Source of the DNA: Paraglaciecola sp.
Lineage (GTDB): Bacteria > Pseudomonadota > Gammaproteobacteria > Enterobacterales > Alteromonadaceae
Reading direction: 5' to 3'
Length of the DNA: 64,000 nucleotides
Assembly (NCBI GenBank): GCA_009993955.1
Contig: JAACSL010000023.1
Span: forward strand, 1-64,000
Position 1 is the stretch's first letter. Each line of letters opens with the position of its first letter. The translations under genes were made by a program, and so were the position numbers. Below the pieces are notes generated by a model that was given only the letters and a program-made list of their open reading frames with translations, did not search any database and was not told the origin of the DNA. This document shows, one piece after another, positions 8,642 through 18,009 of this stretch.

Positions 8642-11128
8642 TTATTGCACCAACAGGGCGGCGCTGCCGAGGGTAGCCGCACACACTGCTTTGACCACCG
8701 TGCGGGTATAGTTGGCGTCGCAAATTTTCCCGCCCGAACAGTCAGTCAGGCGTGTTATCAGGTCATTTAACTCGTTATTGACGGCCGCTTGTTCTGGTTG
8801 ATCAAGCAAGTTCTGGCAGAGCATGCGCTGGCTCAGAACGTTTACTATGGCGTCGCGAGCGGTGGGTGTGAAGGCCGTGCTGGCGGCTTGATTAAAATTA
8901 AAATCAGGGAAGTAAGCGCTGCGTAAACTGCTGGATTCCACCAATTGATCACAATATTTAATCGCCATTTGAGTCACGGCCATTTGGTTAGAAGCAACAA
9001 AGCTGTCTAGGTTGGTTACTGCGGGTAACTGTTGTTTTAATTGTTCAAATGCAGCTTTAACCGCTGAATTAGTTATGGGTACAGTGGTGGCAGCAGCCAT
9101 ACTGGCATTGATTTCAGCGAAGTTACGCATGCCTATTTGCGCCTGTGGCACAAGATCGACACTGGGGGCACGAGCAGGAGGATCTGCTTCCACCACCAAG
9201 TTGCTTTGCTCGCCAAGCCGCGTAAAACTCAGAAAAAATTCATCTTGTTCTGGGCCTTTTTCAAGAGGAATAATGGTGCCCAAGCGGGATAAAGTTTGTC
9301 CTTCTCCTGCTACATAGGCACTCGCAGAAATTTGCCCTTGAAGATTTTTAAACACTTGGCCAACACTGGCTTCACGGCCATTAATGCCAATCCGCATGCC
9401 TTCAATAGGGATGCTACCAATGCTGGCATTGGCATCAAGGGAGACAAAAAATGGTTCACTGAACAGGTAGCTATAACTATCGTACAAACTCACCTCCAGC
9501 ACTACATAGGCTTGAGGGACATCGATAATGTCGCTGACGTTAAACAACAAGAAAAATTTCTGGCCGATACCCACCGCAAAATTCTGGCTGATTTGCTCAG
9601 GAGTCAGCACACGATTGTGAATCGCAACCATACGAATTGAGCCGGCCCAATAGGCTTCTCCTGACACTTCACTGCCGAGCACAAAGGCATAACTATCATT
9701 CCAAGTGCTCAAATCACCGGTCTCGATGCTGTCCACATCGCCGGTAAATTGGCCATTTACATACACTTGCCGACCGTTTATCGGGTTGTAGTTCACCACC
9801 ACATGCTGCAAACTGGCTTGTAAATCCTCATCGGCATCGGCAGTGGTCAGGGCAGGTTGGCCGTCGTTATCGGTGGTGCTGCTGCGTAAACGCATGTCGT
9901 AGGTGTACAACGTTTGCCCAAGGGTAAAGTTGCGGTTTTGTGCACCACCGGAATAGCTGATGATTCTTGCCGGTCCCTCTTGGGTGACATTGGCCGGTAC
10001 TACCCAGGCTTCGATGGCAAATTCACCAGTTGCGGTGATGAGGTCATGCAGTTTTTTGCTGCTGGCCGTGGATCCTTGTGCTTTGCCGTTGACCAGTTGA
10101 ATTCCCCACCCGTTGATCCACGAATACTGGCCATGCAAACTTAAGTTGATGGCAGGTTCGACGCCGCTGGTATCAAAAGCAGTGCTACCACTGCCAGTTT
10201 TAAATTCCCACTTGGCAATCAAATCTTTTTCAAAACGACCGCCGCCGGTGGCGAGGGTGCCGTCAAACAACGATAATGCTTTGCTCGCCACTAAGCTGTT
10301 ATCTAGTTGGGTTAACTCAATGCCATCGGCCATGGTTTGAATGGCGGCCCGCAGTTCTTCAGCCTCGCTGGCGCAATCGCTCCAGCAATTATGAAATTCA
10401 TCACGCAAACGTCCGACAAATCTTGAGTTTACTGGGTTATCTAAGTCTATGCGGGCTTTAGCTGCGGCATAGGCCTCATCGATATCACTGGACGCAAAAT
10501 ACGGCGATATTGGAATCGTGGCTGAGTTGGTGTGGCAGGTTGCGCAATAGGTGGCGAGTGGTGGATATACTGTGCTGGCAAACAAAGCACTGCTCGCAGG
10601 AAAATTTTTGTTGGCCGCGGGTTGTTTAATCGGCGGAGCTTCTAATTGGATTTTGTTGGCGGTATTTTCAACATTCGCCCAGTTACTGATCCAGGTTGTC
10701 ATGATATCGGCGCAGGCTGCCGCGCTGGCTAACCAACAATTGTGACCTCCCGCGACTTTACTGACCAAGGTAGAATCTTGGGGTGAAGCAAGGTTTACCA
10801 AGGCATTGGCTTCACTGTAGGCCAAGTTGATGTCGTCATTGCGAGCAAAAGCAGGGGATTGTTGCCCTTGAATATGACAGGCGCCACAGCGGTCTTTGCC
10901 ACTGATGTTATCCCACAGAGCTAATTTAAACTGTTGCACATCGGCTGTTGCACTTACCGGGCCAGAATATGTCACCGGGTTAGTATCCACTGGGGGAGGA
11001 GCAGGGTTTTGTAGCACCTCGCTGCTGCCACCGCCGCAGGCTGTGAGCCATAAAACACAGCTGCCAACAAGGGCTGTGCGCAGTCTGTGTTTGTTCAAGA
11101 AGTGAAGCGCAAAGGTCGACAAGTGCAT
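8642..11128 (-). CDS. LamG-domain lipoprotein with c-type haem motifs
   Basis: An 828-residue lipoprotein: the signal ends in LTACGGGSS, a lipobox with its acylation cysteine at about residue 31. Two CxxCH haem-attachment motifs follow, CGACH near residue 81 and CATCH near residue 195, in a cytochrome-like N-terminal third. The middle (about 305-520) matches a LamG/concanavalin-like jellyroll (FAIEAWVVPANV; HVVVNYNPINGRQVYVNGQ), a carbohydrate- or protein-binding fold. The C-terminal part is unrecognised and has several cysteines. GGAGAATAGCC precedes the ATG and overlaps the stop of the upstream gene, so the two are translationally adjacent. Likely at the outer membrane or periplasmic face, possibly in electron transfer. 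Confidence 0.8.
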   Translation of the reverse strand: MHLSTFALHFLNKHRLRTALVGSCVLWLTACGGGSSEVLQNPAPPPVDTNPVTYSGPVSATADVQQFKLALWDNISGKDRCGACHIQGQQSPAFARNDDINLAYSEANALVNLASPQDSTLVSKVAGGHNCWLASAAACADIMTTWISNWANVENTANKIQLEAPPIKQPAANKNFPASSALFASTVYPPLATYCATCHTNSATIPISPYFASSDIDEAYAAAKARIDLDNPVNSRFVGRLRDEFHNCWSDCASEAEELRAAIQTMADGIELTQLDNSLVASKALSLFDGTLATGGGRFEKDLIAKWEFKTGSGSTAFDTSGVEPAINLSLHGQYSWINGWGIQLVNGKAQGSTASSKKLHDLITATGEFAIEAWVVPANVTQEGPARIISYSGGAQNRNFTLGQTLYTYDMRLRSSTTDNDGQPALTTADADEDLQASLQHVVVNYNPINGRQVYVNGQFTGDVDSIETGDLSTWNDSYAFVLGSEVSGEAYWAGSIRMVAIHNRVLTPEQISQNFAVGIGQKFFLLFNVSDIIDVPQAYVVLEVSLYDSYSYLFSEPFFVSLDANASIGSIPIEGMRIGINGREASVGQVFKNLQGQISASAYVAGEGQTLSRLGTIIPLEKGPEQDEFFLSFTRLGEQSNLVVEADPPARAPSVDLVPQAQIGMRNFAEINASMAAATTVPITNSAVKAAFEQLKQQLPAVTNLDSFVASNQMAVTQMAIKYCDQLVESSSLRSAYFPDFNFNQAASTAFTPTARDAIVNVLSQRMLCQNLLDQPEQAAVNNELNDLITRLTDCSGGKICDANYTRTVVKAVCAATLGSAALLVQ

Positions 11129-11130
11129 GG

Positions 11131-12426
11131 CTATTCTCCTTTGCAGTAAGCGGCAGTATCAGCAAATACCTGTTTTAACTGATAACCACTTTGTTGGAAT
11201 TCTTGAGTAATGGCGGCCAATTCAGCGCGGTCTGTGGCATCTTGTGGGCTACGTAAACATACATTCTCAAATACTTTTTTCACCTGACATTCTGCAAACT
11301 GCTGGCTGCTGGCGAGTTCTTGTCCCATGGATTTTGCTCCACTTCCTTGGGCAGGGAGATTGGTGTCCCAGCCTAAGTTTTTGTTCAAACCTTCACGCCA
11401 GTAATTTGCCCAATCATCATTGTCAGTGACAAAGCCATAAGGAAAGTTATTGCTGTTGATGCGGTATTTACCTTGCACCCGGCTACCGGTTTGCGCATCC
11501 ACTTGACCAGCCGCATGATATTGGATGCTACCGCGCTCACCTTCGGGATCAGCATTAACGTCGTATTGGTAATTGTAATAAGCAAAGGCTTGTGCCAGCG
11601 GATCCATGCCAGCATGACAACCTACACAGGAGTTATTAAAAATTCGACTGTCGCCACCTGGACTGCGACTCACATCTTGGCGAATGCGGTCCGGCGCCCG
11701 ACTGGTATCTTTTAGCCCTTCTAAGTCCGTACACAAGTGATTGATCAAGGTAAAACGCAACATGGCACGATTTGTCCCATCTTTAAAATAGGCTTTGGCT
11801 GCGGCACGTGTCGTCATCACCCCTGCGGTCGCTTCACTGGGTAAACCGATTAAACTTGATTGCTTTGTTGCGTGTAAAACGCGTTTCAGATCGACGCTTT
11901 GTGCATCAAGGGCTAGGTAGTGATCATTATTGCTGTTGCTGTAATTGGGGATGCCACTGATGGGAATGCCATTGTCGGCGGTGGCAGTATAAATAAGATC
12001 AGCAAACAGGATTTCTCGAAAATCCACATCATCTCGCACGATCCCGATGACCGTTGCAGTGTAGTCATTGAGTGGCGCAAATACATCCCCTTCTTCATTT
12101 GTCCAGGGGGTGATCCAGTTTTTTAAGGTCACGTTGTAAAAGGCCGGATCATCCATGGCGATGTAGGCAGCCGCTCTCACCTCACCGCGACTCAGGGCTG
12201 CACTCATGTCATCGAGTACCGCTGCACTCGGTGGAATACCGGCAAGGCGATCGTGCATACGTTTTGCTTGTTGACGCACATCAGCCTGAACCTGAGTGAC
12301 AAACACTAAGCCGAGCATCAGGGCAATAAGGCGTGAGTGTTTGTTAGCTCTGACTCGCCGGTTGCAGCGTTGAAAGCCAATTTGTTGGGGGGCAGATTTC
12401 AAATTGGGTCTCCTCATTAAGTGCAC
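11131..12426 (-). CDS. Exported CxxCH protein, first gene of cytochrome cluster
   Basis: A protein of about 431 residues with a hydrophobic N-terminal segment (LIALMLGLVFVTQVQA) preceded by a long basic region; the GTG start is uncertain and an ATG lies three codons inside. One c-type haem motif, CVGCH, is visible near residue 270 within NNSCVGCHAGMDPLAQAF, a context reminiscent of the DUF1588/DUF1585-type domains of PSD1-like cytochrome proteins. Other cysteines near the C-terminus (FAECQVKKVFENVC; AAYCKGE) may form disulfides. It heads a minus-strand unit with the LamG protein and the Tat-exported protein, separated by 2 and 24 bases, and is divergent from the HzsA-like gene across a long intergenic region. 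Confidence 0.7.
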   Translation of the reverse strand: MHLMRRPNLKSAPQQIGFQRCNRRVRANKHSRLIALMLGLVFVTQVQADVRQQAKRMHDRLAGIPPSAAVLDDMSAALSRGEVRAAAYIAMDDPAFYNVTLKNWITPWTNEEGDVFAPLNDYTATVIGIVRDDVDFREILFADLIYTATADNGIPISGIPNYSNSNNDHYLALDAQSVDLKRVLHATKQSSLIGLPSEATAGVMTTRAAAKAYFKDGTNRAMLRFTLINHLCTDLEGLKDTSRAPDRIRQDVSRSPGGDSRIFNNSCVGCHAGMDPLAQAFAYYNYQYDVNADPEGERGSIQYHAAGQVDAQTGSRVQGKYRINSNNFPYGFVTDNDDWANYWREGLNKNLGWDTNLPAQGSGAKSMGQELASSQQFAECQVKKVFENVCLRSPQDATDRAELAAITQEFQQSGYQLKQVFADTAAYCKGE

Positions 12427-13105
12427 TGATTAAATGCCTGAGTAAGCCAAAGGTAAATATGTTGAACCGTTCTTGGGTCTTGGCATTTATACCTTTGCCC
12501 GGCGATTTGCACATCGCAAGCTGGGTTATTGCAAAGGAGCACGGCTTCAGCACATTTTAGGCCAAGAAGCATTATCCTGCCTTATGGCCCGCGTTTTGCC
12601 GGGTCGACACCCATTGTTTGTCAATCAAGGTGTGTTGCTTGAGGGCAAAGATGTGGCGAATTACCGACAGTCGCGAGGGTTTTAGTATTGCTTTTAGCCC
12701 AAGGTGCTAAAAATTTGCTGGCAGAATAGGGGCTACCGGCGGTGTCGTGAATTCGCAACAGTAGGTATCGGCTTGCTCAGTCACGCCTATTTTTTAACCG
12801 CCCCTCGCGTGTTTGGGTATTAAAAACTATTACCTAGAATAAGTTGTTGACTTGAGTGAGGCACACCGAACTGTCAGCATCGCTGCGCTATTAGGCAGAA
12901 TGACGAGATTGTCGCTGCAGCCCGACAGTTTAAAACCGTCATATTCGTTGCTAGGCTAAGCTAGCTAAAGGCGATGACATAAAAGTGCTTAGTTCGCCGG
13001 TACTGAGCTGAAAAGCAGGCTTTACCAACGTGCAGAAAAAGCCAAGCAGGCAAGTGATAGGGCAAGCATGCAGCAAGACATAAATGAAACAAGGTAGATA
13101 GTGTG
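12427..13105. other. Divergent intergenic region without a recognisable gene
   Basis: About 680 bases between the divergent cytochrome cluster and the HzsA-like operon. It must hold both promoters, but I cannot single out convincing -35/-10 pairs. A 70-codon plus-strand ORF at 12473-12685 has no ribosome binding site and no recognisable product, so it is not called. No repeats or RNA signatures were noticed. Confidence 0.4.
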
Positions 13106-15808
13106 ATGACGCAACAGCAGACAACAAGAATGCAGCGCTTCGCCGTGATAGTCTGTGGCATCGCTTTGTGGGCTTGTGGTGGCGAACAAGTTATTCCTAA
13201 TAATCAAGAGCCGGACCCAGTTGTGGTTGATGTGCCTGTTGCCTTTATCAAACGACAGTTACCCCTAAACGAAAATGGCGAGTTAATCAGTCAAGACTTG
13301 CGCCAACCAAACGATTTTGTGCCCGGTGCCGCTCTGTTTATCAAAACCCGAGCCTCGGTGAGTGCCGTCGCAAAAAACATCACCGATCGCGCGTTTTTCA
13401 GTGAAGAGCAAGTTACCGCTGCCAGCGAAGCAAACCCTTTACCGGGTTACGATGTCAAAGACTTGGACGTATCTTATGATGGTGCCAGCCTAATTTTTGC
13501 TATGCGTGCGGCACAGATTGAAGACGCCGATGATGATGCGCAACCCACTTGGAATATTTGGCGTTATGAACTAGAAAGCGACAGCCTCAGTCGGGTGATG
13601 GCGGCCGATGCGATAGCGGAAGCAGGGCAAGACACGGCCCCTGTGTTTCTGCCCGATGGTCGCATTGTATTTAGTTCAACTCGTCAGCAAGCCAATCAAG
13701 CTATCTTGCTGGATGAAAACAAACCACAATACCAAAGTGTAGATGAGAGTCGTCGCCGCACCGCGTCGGTGTTGCATGTGATGAATGCTGATGGCAGCAA
13801 TATCCAACAAATTTCGTTTAATCAAAGTCATGATCTTGATCCAACCGTGCTAAGCACGGGCAAAATTTTATTCAGTCGCTGGGATAACGCCGGCAACAAC
13901 AGCAGCATCAACTTATATCAAATGAACGCCGATGGCAGTGAGTTAGAAATAGTTTACGGGCGTCACAGCCATCGTTCTGAGCGTTCAACGCAATTTTTAC
14001 ACTATACCCAAATGCGTGAATTGCCGGATGGACGGGTGATCAGCGCCTTACGTCCCATGCAAAATGATGATTGGGGTGGCGACTACGTTACCGTTGATAT
14101 TCAGCACTATGTCGATCGTCAAACCCCCTTTGCTAACATGGCTGGCACCAGTGCAAGTGCCGAACAAAGTGCGTTATTTGCTGACATCGTGATTGATAGT
14201 CCTGTTTCTCCCAGCGGTAAAATAGCCGCAGTGTATCCACTGTGGGATGGCAGTGGTCGGGTGTTGTACAGTTGGAATCAATGTCGAGTGTGGGATCCTG
14301 AGCCGGCTGAAGGGGAAACATCCCTCATCCTCCCCTGTAATGACAGCTTACTGGCGAATCCAGATATTCAAGCCGCGCCTCTTGCCTATGGGTTGTGGAT
14401 CTATGACCCGCGTGACAATACCCAATTGCCTATTGCCGTGCCTCAGTCAGACGTTATTTACACCGAAGTCCTTGCCCTAAAGGGACGGGCGTTTCCTGCC
14501 GATGCGCAGCAAAGTCCAGCATTTGACCCCGAGCTAGCCTTTGCTTCGTTAGCGCAAGTGCATATTCGCAGTGTTTACGATTTCGCGGGTATCGATAGTT
14601 CAGAGCAAGGTATTGCGGTCTTAGCTGACCCCAGTCAAACCCCTGCGCAAGCGCGTCCTGCGCGATTTTTGCGAATTGTTAAAGCGGTGTCACAACCTGA
14701 TGATGCTACCCGCGACTTTAAAAATTCAGCCTTTGGCCGCAGTAGCAATCAACTGATGCGTGAAATTGTTGGTTATGCCGTGGTTGAACCGGATGGCTCG
14801 GCGCTCTTTACCGTGCCAGTCAACGTGCCATTAGCTTTTAGCGTCTTAGATGCCTTTGGTCAGCGGATCAGCGAACGCCATCAAAACTGGTTGCAGTTTG
14901 CTGCGGGTGAACAACGCACCTGCAATGGCTGCCATAGCCAAATTAGTGAAGCGCCCCATGGGCGAATGGCGGCTGAGGCGGCCAGTATTAATCCGGGTGC
15001 GCCGGCAACAGGGCAGGCATTTTTGCATGCCAACCCTGCGTTGTTTGCTGACATGGGAGAAACCATGGCACAAACTGCGGGGCGAATTAATGGTGTGGCT
15101 TACCCCAGCCCCAACATTGAATTCACTGACATTTGGACGGATCCGGCGCTGCAAACTCCCTCGGCAAGTTATCGCTTAGCTTACGCGGACATGCAATCTG
15201 CGATACCGATTAGTCCCGCCTGCGCAACAACGTGGACACCCTTGTGCCGTATCGAAATTAACTACCCTGTGCACATTCAAGCCTTGTTTGATCTCGATCG
15301 TCCAGTGCTGGCCGAAGACGGCATCAGTGAACAAGCCCAACATCGCTGCACCAGTTGTCATAACAGCGAAGATGCCGCAGGACTGGCACAAGTACCGGCT
15401 GGGCAATTGGATTTACGTGGGCTTGATTCAAGTGATAATCCCGATCACCTGATAAGCTACCGAGAGTTGTTGTTTAATGACAATGAACAAACCTTAGTTG
15501 AAGGTTTGCTGGTGGATCGACTGGTGCCCGTATTGGATAGTAATGGCGATGCCGTTTTTGCCACTGACGATGAAGGTGAGCTAATCCTAGACAGCGAAGG
15601 CAATGCCATTCCCGTCACCACCACGGTGTCTATTAATCCAATTTTATCGGTTAACGGGGCACGCAGCAGCCAAGACTTTTTTGCACTTTTTCAAGACAAC
15701 GGCAGCCACGCACATTGGTTATCACCCGCTGAATTGAAGTTAATGGTTGAATGGTTGGATTTAGGGGGACAATATTACAACAACCCCTTTGTTGCGCCGG
15801 TAAATTGA
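13106..15808 (+). CDS. HzsA-like (hydrazine synthase alpha-related) CxxCH lipoprotein
   Basis: A 900-residue lipoprotein; the signal ends ALWACGG with the lipobox cysteine. The middle carries PD40/TolB-like beta-propeller repeats (VLHVMNADGSNIQQISF; LYQMNADGSELEIVYG; TQMRELPDGRVISAL), characteristic of the HzsA-related family named for the hydrazine synthase alpha middle domain. Two haem c motifs, CNGCH near residue 607 and CTSCH near 748, lie in the C-terminal third. The name does not imply hydrazine synthesis; such relatives are common in non-anammox bacteria. The start is the ATG at 13106 (the GTG at 13103 is the alternative) after AAGGTAG. The stop overlaps the start of the SH3/barrel gene (TGATG), so it heads a long operon. 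Confidence 0.8.
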   Translation: MTQQQTTRMQRFAVIVCGIALWACGGEQVIPNNQEPDPVVVDVPVAFIKRQLPLNENGELISQDLRQPNDFVPGAALFIKTRASVSAVAKNITDRAFFSEEQVTAASEANPLPGYDVKDLDVSYDGASLIFAMRAAQIEDADDDAQPTWNIWRYELESDSLSRVMAADAIAEAGQDTAPVFLPDGRIVFSSTRQQANQAILLDENKPQYQSVDESRRRTASVLHVMNADGSNIQQISFNQSHDLDPTVLSTGKILFSRWDNAGNNSSINLYQMNADGSELEIVYGRHSHRSERSTQFLHYTQMRELPDGRVISALRPMQNDDWGGDYVTVDIQHYVDRQTPFANMAGTSASAEQSALFADIVIDSPVSPSGKIAAVYPLWDGSGRVLYSWNQCRVWDPEPAEGETSLILPCNDSLLANPDIQAAPLAYGLWIYDPRDNTQLPIAVPQSDVIYTEVLALKGRAFPADAQQSPAFDPELAFASLAQVHIRSVYDFAGIDSSEQGIAVLADPSQTPAQARPARFLRIVKAVSQPDDATRDFKNSAFGRSSNQLMREIVGYAVVEPDGSALFTVPVNVPLAFSVLDAFGQRISERHQNWLQFAAGEQRTCNGCHSQISEAPHGRMAAEAASINPGAPATGQAFLHANPALFADMGETMAQTAGRINGVAYPSPNIEFTDIWTDPALQTPSASYRLAYADMQSAIPISPACATTWTPLCRIEINYPVHIQALFDLDRPVLAEDGISEQAQHRCTSCHNSEDAAGLAQVPAGQLDLRGLDSSDNPDHLISYRELLFNDNEQTLVEGLLVDRLVPVLDSNGDAVFATDDEGELILDSEGNAIPVTTTVSINPILSVNGARSSQDFFALFQDNGSHAHWLSPAELKLMVEWLDLGGQYYNNPFVAPVN

Positions 15809-16587
15809 TGATTATAAGGACCTTGCTTGCACCACCCTCAAGCCACCATGTTGTGCTGGTGGGCTGGCTGTTGTTGCTGACGCTCTGGAGTTTAGCTTGT
15901 CGTGCAGATGAGCTCGCCCAAGTGCAAATTCAGACTAACTACATAGATATGCGCTCCGGTCCGGCCAGTAGTTATCCGGTGGTTTATGTGGCCGCAAAAG
16001 GTGAATGGTTGAGCGTGATCAAACGTCGCACCAACTGGTTTAAGGTACAAACCATGAAAGGGCAGGCAGGTTGGATCAGTCAATCAGACTTGCATACTAC
16101 GCTGAGCAGCACAGGCGCCCCAGTTCGTTTGGCTGATGGTTCTTTCGATGATTTTACCCAACGTGATGTTGAGTTGAGTGCCATGGCGGGTTCATTTGAT
16201 GGTGTACCTAGTTTAACCGTGGTAGCCGATTGGGTGGCCACTGAAAACATAAATCTAGGCATACGCCTGACACAGGCGGTGGGCAGTTTTTCTGAGAACC
16301 AAGTGGCTATGCTGCAATTGAGCCACACGGCTTTTCCAGAGTGGCGCGTCGCTCCTTATGTCATGCTTGCGGCAGGTAAAATTCGCACCTTGCCCCGAGG
16401 CAGTTTGGTTGACAGCGGTGACGAGGCGCGCAGTGCCAATGTATTGTCTATTGGCCTGGGAATGCGCTACTACCTGAGCCAAAATTTTTTACTCAAACTT
16501 GAATATAACAATTTGTTGGTCAAAACCGACCGCGACAAAAATGAGGAAGTGCCACAATGGACACTAGGTTTCGCCATCTTCTTTTAA
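15808..16587 (+). CDS. SH3-domain outer-membrane beta-barrel protein
   Basis: The ORF track starts too early; the ATG at 15808 overlaps the upstream TGA. The 259-residue product has a signal region (VLVGWLLLLTLWSLACRA), then a bacterial SH3 domain at about 35-90 (YIDMRSGPASSYPVVYVAAKGEWLSV; TMKGQAGWISQ). A C-terminal barrel follows, with alternating strands (LSIGLGMRYYL, FLLKLEYNNLLV) and a terminal aromatic FAIFF as expected for BAM-dependent outer-membrane proteins. This matches my recollection of the outer-membrane barrel family shared with myxobacteria. The SH3 domain may bind peptidoglycan or a periplasmic partner. It overlaps the second barrel gene by 31 bases. Confidence 0.75.
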   Translation: MIIRTLLAPPSSHHVVLVGWLLLLTLWSLACRADELAQVQIQTNYIDMRSGPASSYPVVYVAAKGEWLSVIKRRTNWFKVQTMKGQAGWISQSDLHTTLSSTGAPVRLADGSFDDFTQRDVELSAMAGSFDGVPSLTVVADWVATENINLGIRLTQAVGSFSENQVAMLQLSHTAFPEWRVAPYVMLAAGKIRTLPRGSLVDSGDEARSANVLSIGLGMRYYLSQNFLLKLEYNNLLVKTDRDKNEEVPQWTLGFAIFF

Positions 16588-17192
16588 GCTGTGCAGCGTT
16601 GTTTAATGCAGCGGTGTTTGCCCAACAGACGGATAATTCGGATACCGTGATCACGCCACAGCCAGAACGTCGTGAAATCAGTGAAGCCAATATCGACAGC
16701 GAAAATTTTGAGATAGCCTTGTTTGCAGGGGTGATCAGCATCGAAGATTTTTCGAGTAGCGCGCTGCTCAGTGCCCGTCTGGCCTACCATATTCATGCCA
16801 ATTTTTTTGTTGAGGCAGCCTATGCCCAGGCAACAGCCGGTGAAACCAGTTTTGAGGTGTTAAGTGGCGGCGTGCCCTTACTCAGTGACGACGACCGGAA
16901 ATACCGCTACTACAACCTGAGTGTAGGTTACAACCTCAATGGCGAGACGTTTTTAAGCGATAGATTAGTCCTTAATTCATCAACCTATTTTACCTTGGGT
17001 GCCGGCAGCACAAATTTTGCTGGCGATGAGCATTTTACGGTGTCCCTTGGTGCGGGCTACCGTCTGCTACTTACTGACTATTTAAGTGTGCGCTTGGAAT
17101 TAAGAGACCAATTGTTTAACAGTGAAATCATTGGTCAAAGCAAAACAACCCACAATATCGAATATGGCCTTGGCCTGTCGGTTTTTTTCTAA
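16557..17192 (+). CDS. Outer-membrane beta-barrel protein
   Basis: A 211-residue barrel that begins inside the preceding gene, indicating coupled translation. The N-terminus MDTRFRHLLLSCAALFNAAVFAQQ is a Sec signal peptide. The C-terminal part is strand-rich with girdle aromatics (FTVSLGAGYRLLLTDYLSVRLELRDQLF) and ends in YGLGLSVFF, the aromatic terminus of outer-membrane proteins. It has no SH3 domain but otherwise parallels the upstream gene, so the two may form a pair of channels or anchors for the TPR/motor proteins encoded downstream. The assignment to the myxobacterial-type barrel family is inferred from shape and context. Confidence 0.75.
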   Translation: MDTRFRHLLLSCAALFNAAVFAQQTDNSDTVITPQPERREISEANIDSENFEIALFAGVISIEDFSSSALLSARLAYHIHANFFVEAAYAQATAGETSFEVLSGGVPLLSDDDRKYRYYNLSVGYNLNGETFLSDRLVLNSSTYFTLGAGSTNFAGDEHFTVSLGAGYRLLLTDYLSVRLELRDQLFNSEIIGQSKTTHNIEYGLGLSVFF

Positions 17193-17229
17193 TTGCATGT
17201 TAATGAACAGCATTCTGCGAGGACATGTT

Positions 17230-17754
17230 ATGCAGTATTTCTCTACCTTAAAACAGGCTAGGTCGCTCATCACCTTGATGCTGAGCTTAAGCTTGCTGTG
17301 CATCACTGGTGTTCATGCTGCGGATAAAAGTAGCGCCGTCATGGCCGCCGATTTTACCTTAGCCAGCAAAGCCCACGGAAACCTGCGTTTGCAAGAGCAA
17401 ATTGGCTCGGTGGTATTGATCAATTTCTGGGCGTCATGGTGCGGTCCGTGTCGCCAAGAATTGCCTTTATTGGAAGAAATTCAGCAACAGTATGCAGACT
17501 TAGGTTTTACTATTTTCGCCATCAATGTCGACAAAGACTCAAGCAAGGCCGATGTTTTACTGAATGATATTCCGGTGAGTTTTCCGGTGTTGTTTGACCC
17601 CGATTCTAAAGTCAGTGAGTTGTATCAAGTAAAAGCAATGCCAACCACCGTCATTGTCGATCGAGATGGCAAAGTGCGTTTTGCGCATCTGGGTTACAAA
17701 AATGGTGACACGGATAAGTATCAACACATCATCAAAACCTTGTTGCGAGAATAA
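17230..17754 (+). CDS. TlpA-like periplasmic thioredoxin
   Basis: The start at 17230 follows GAGGACATGTT; the ORF-track start lies inside the upstream gene. The 174-residue product has a signal peptide (LITLMLSLSLLCITGVHA) and a thioredoxin fold with the active site WASWCGPCRQE near residue 74 and a cis-proline region KAMPTTVIVDRDG. This is the TlpA/ResA type, which reduces disulfides or haem-binding CxxCH cysteines in the periplasm. That fits neighbouring genes with CxxCH motifs and the cysteine-rich DUF4266 lipoprotein. It sits between the barrel gene and DUF4266 with short gaps (37 and 3 bases). Confidence 0.9.
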   Translation: MQYFSTLKQARSLITLMLSLSLLCITGVHAADKSSAVMAADFTLASKAHGNLRLQEQIGSVVLINFWASWCGPCRQELPLLEEIQQQYADLGFTIFAINVDKDSSKADVLLNDIPVSFPVLFDPDSKVSELYQVKAMPTTVIVDRDGKVRFAHLGYKNGDTDKYQHIIKTLLRE

Positions 17755-17757
17755 ACC

Positions 17758-18009
17758 ATGCAGCTGCGAACGTTTCCCTGTAAATCTGTTGGCAGAATGT
17801 TGTTGTTCGCCGCATTGGCCCTGTTAAATATTGCCTGTGCATCTATTGAACCTTGGGTGCAACCCTATGAGCGCGACAACTTAGCCGATCCCATCATGGC
17901 CACCAACCGCAACCCGGTGGCGACCTCTTATACTCACCACGCCTACCAAGCACGAGAAGGCGCTCGTGGTGCAGAGGGTGGCGCAGGAGGCGGCTGTGGC
18001 TGTAACTAG
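17758..18009 (+). CDS. DUF4266 small lipoprotein
   Basis: An 83-residue lipoprotein starting 3 bases after tlpA-like. The signal LLFAALALLNIACAS ends in a lipobox cysteine. The mature sequence SIEPWVQPYERDNLADPIM is the DUF4266 hallmark, followed by a Gly-rich tail ending GGGCGCN with two cysteines. DUF4266 genes commonly precede DUF3570 genes, as here. The tail could bind metal, be oxidised or be a TlpA substrate; this is inference. The 3' end overlaps the start region of the DUF3570 gene, whose ribosome binding site lies in this Gly-rich tail. Confidence 0.85.
   Translation: MQLRTFPCKSVGRMLLFAALALLNIACASIEPWVQPYERDNLADPIMATNRNPVATSYTHHAYQAREGARGAEGGAGGGCGCN

Noticed and set aside
12473-12685. 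70-codon ORF in the divergent intergenic region
   Set aside because: No start signal and no family; open frames of this size are expected by chance.
13106-15808. True hydrazine synthase / anammox function
   Set aside because: HzsA-related proteins with PD40 and CxxCH occur widely outside anammox bacteria, and no HzsB/HzsC partners are present.
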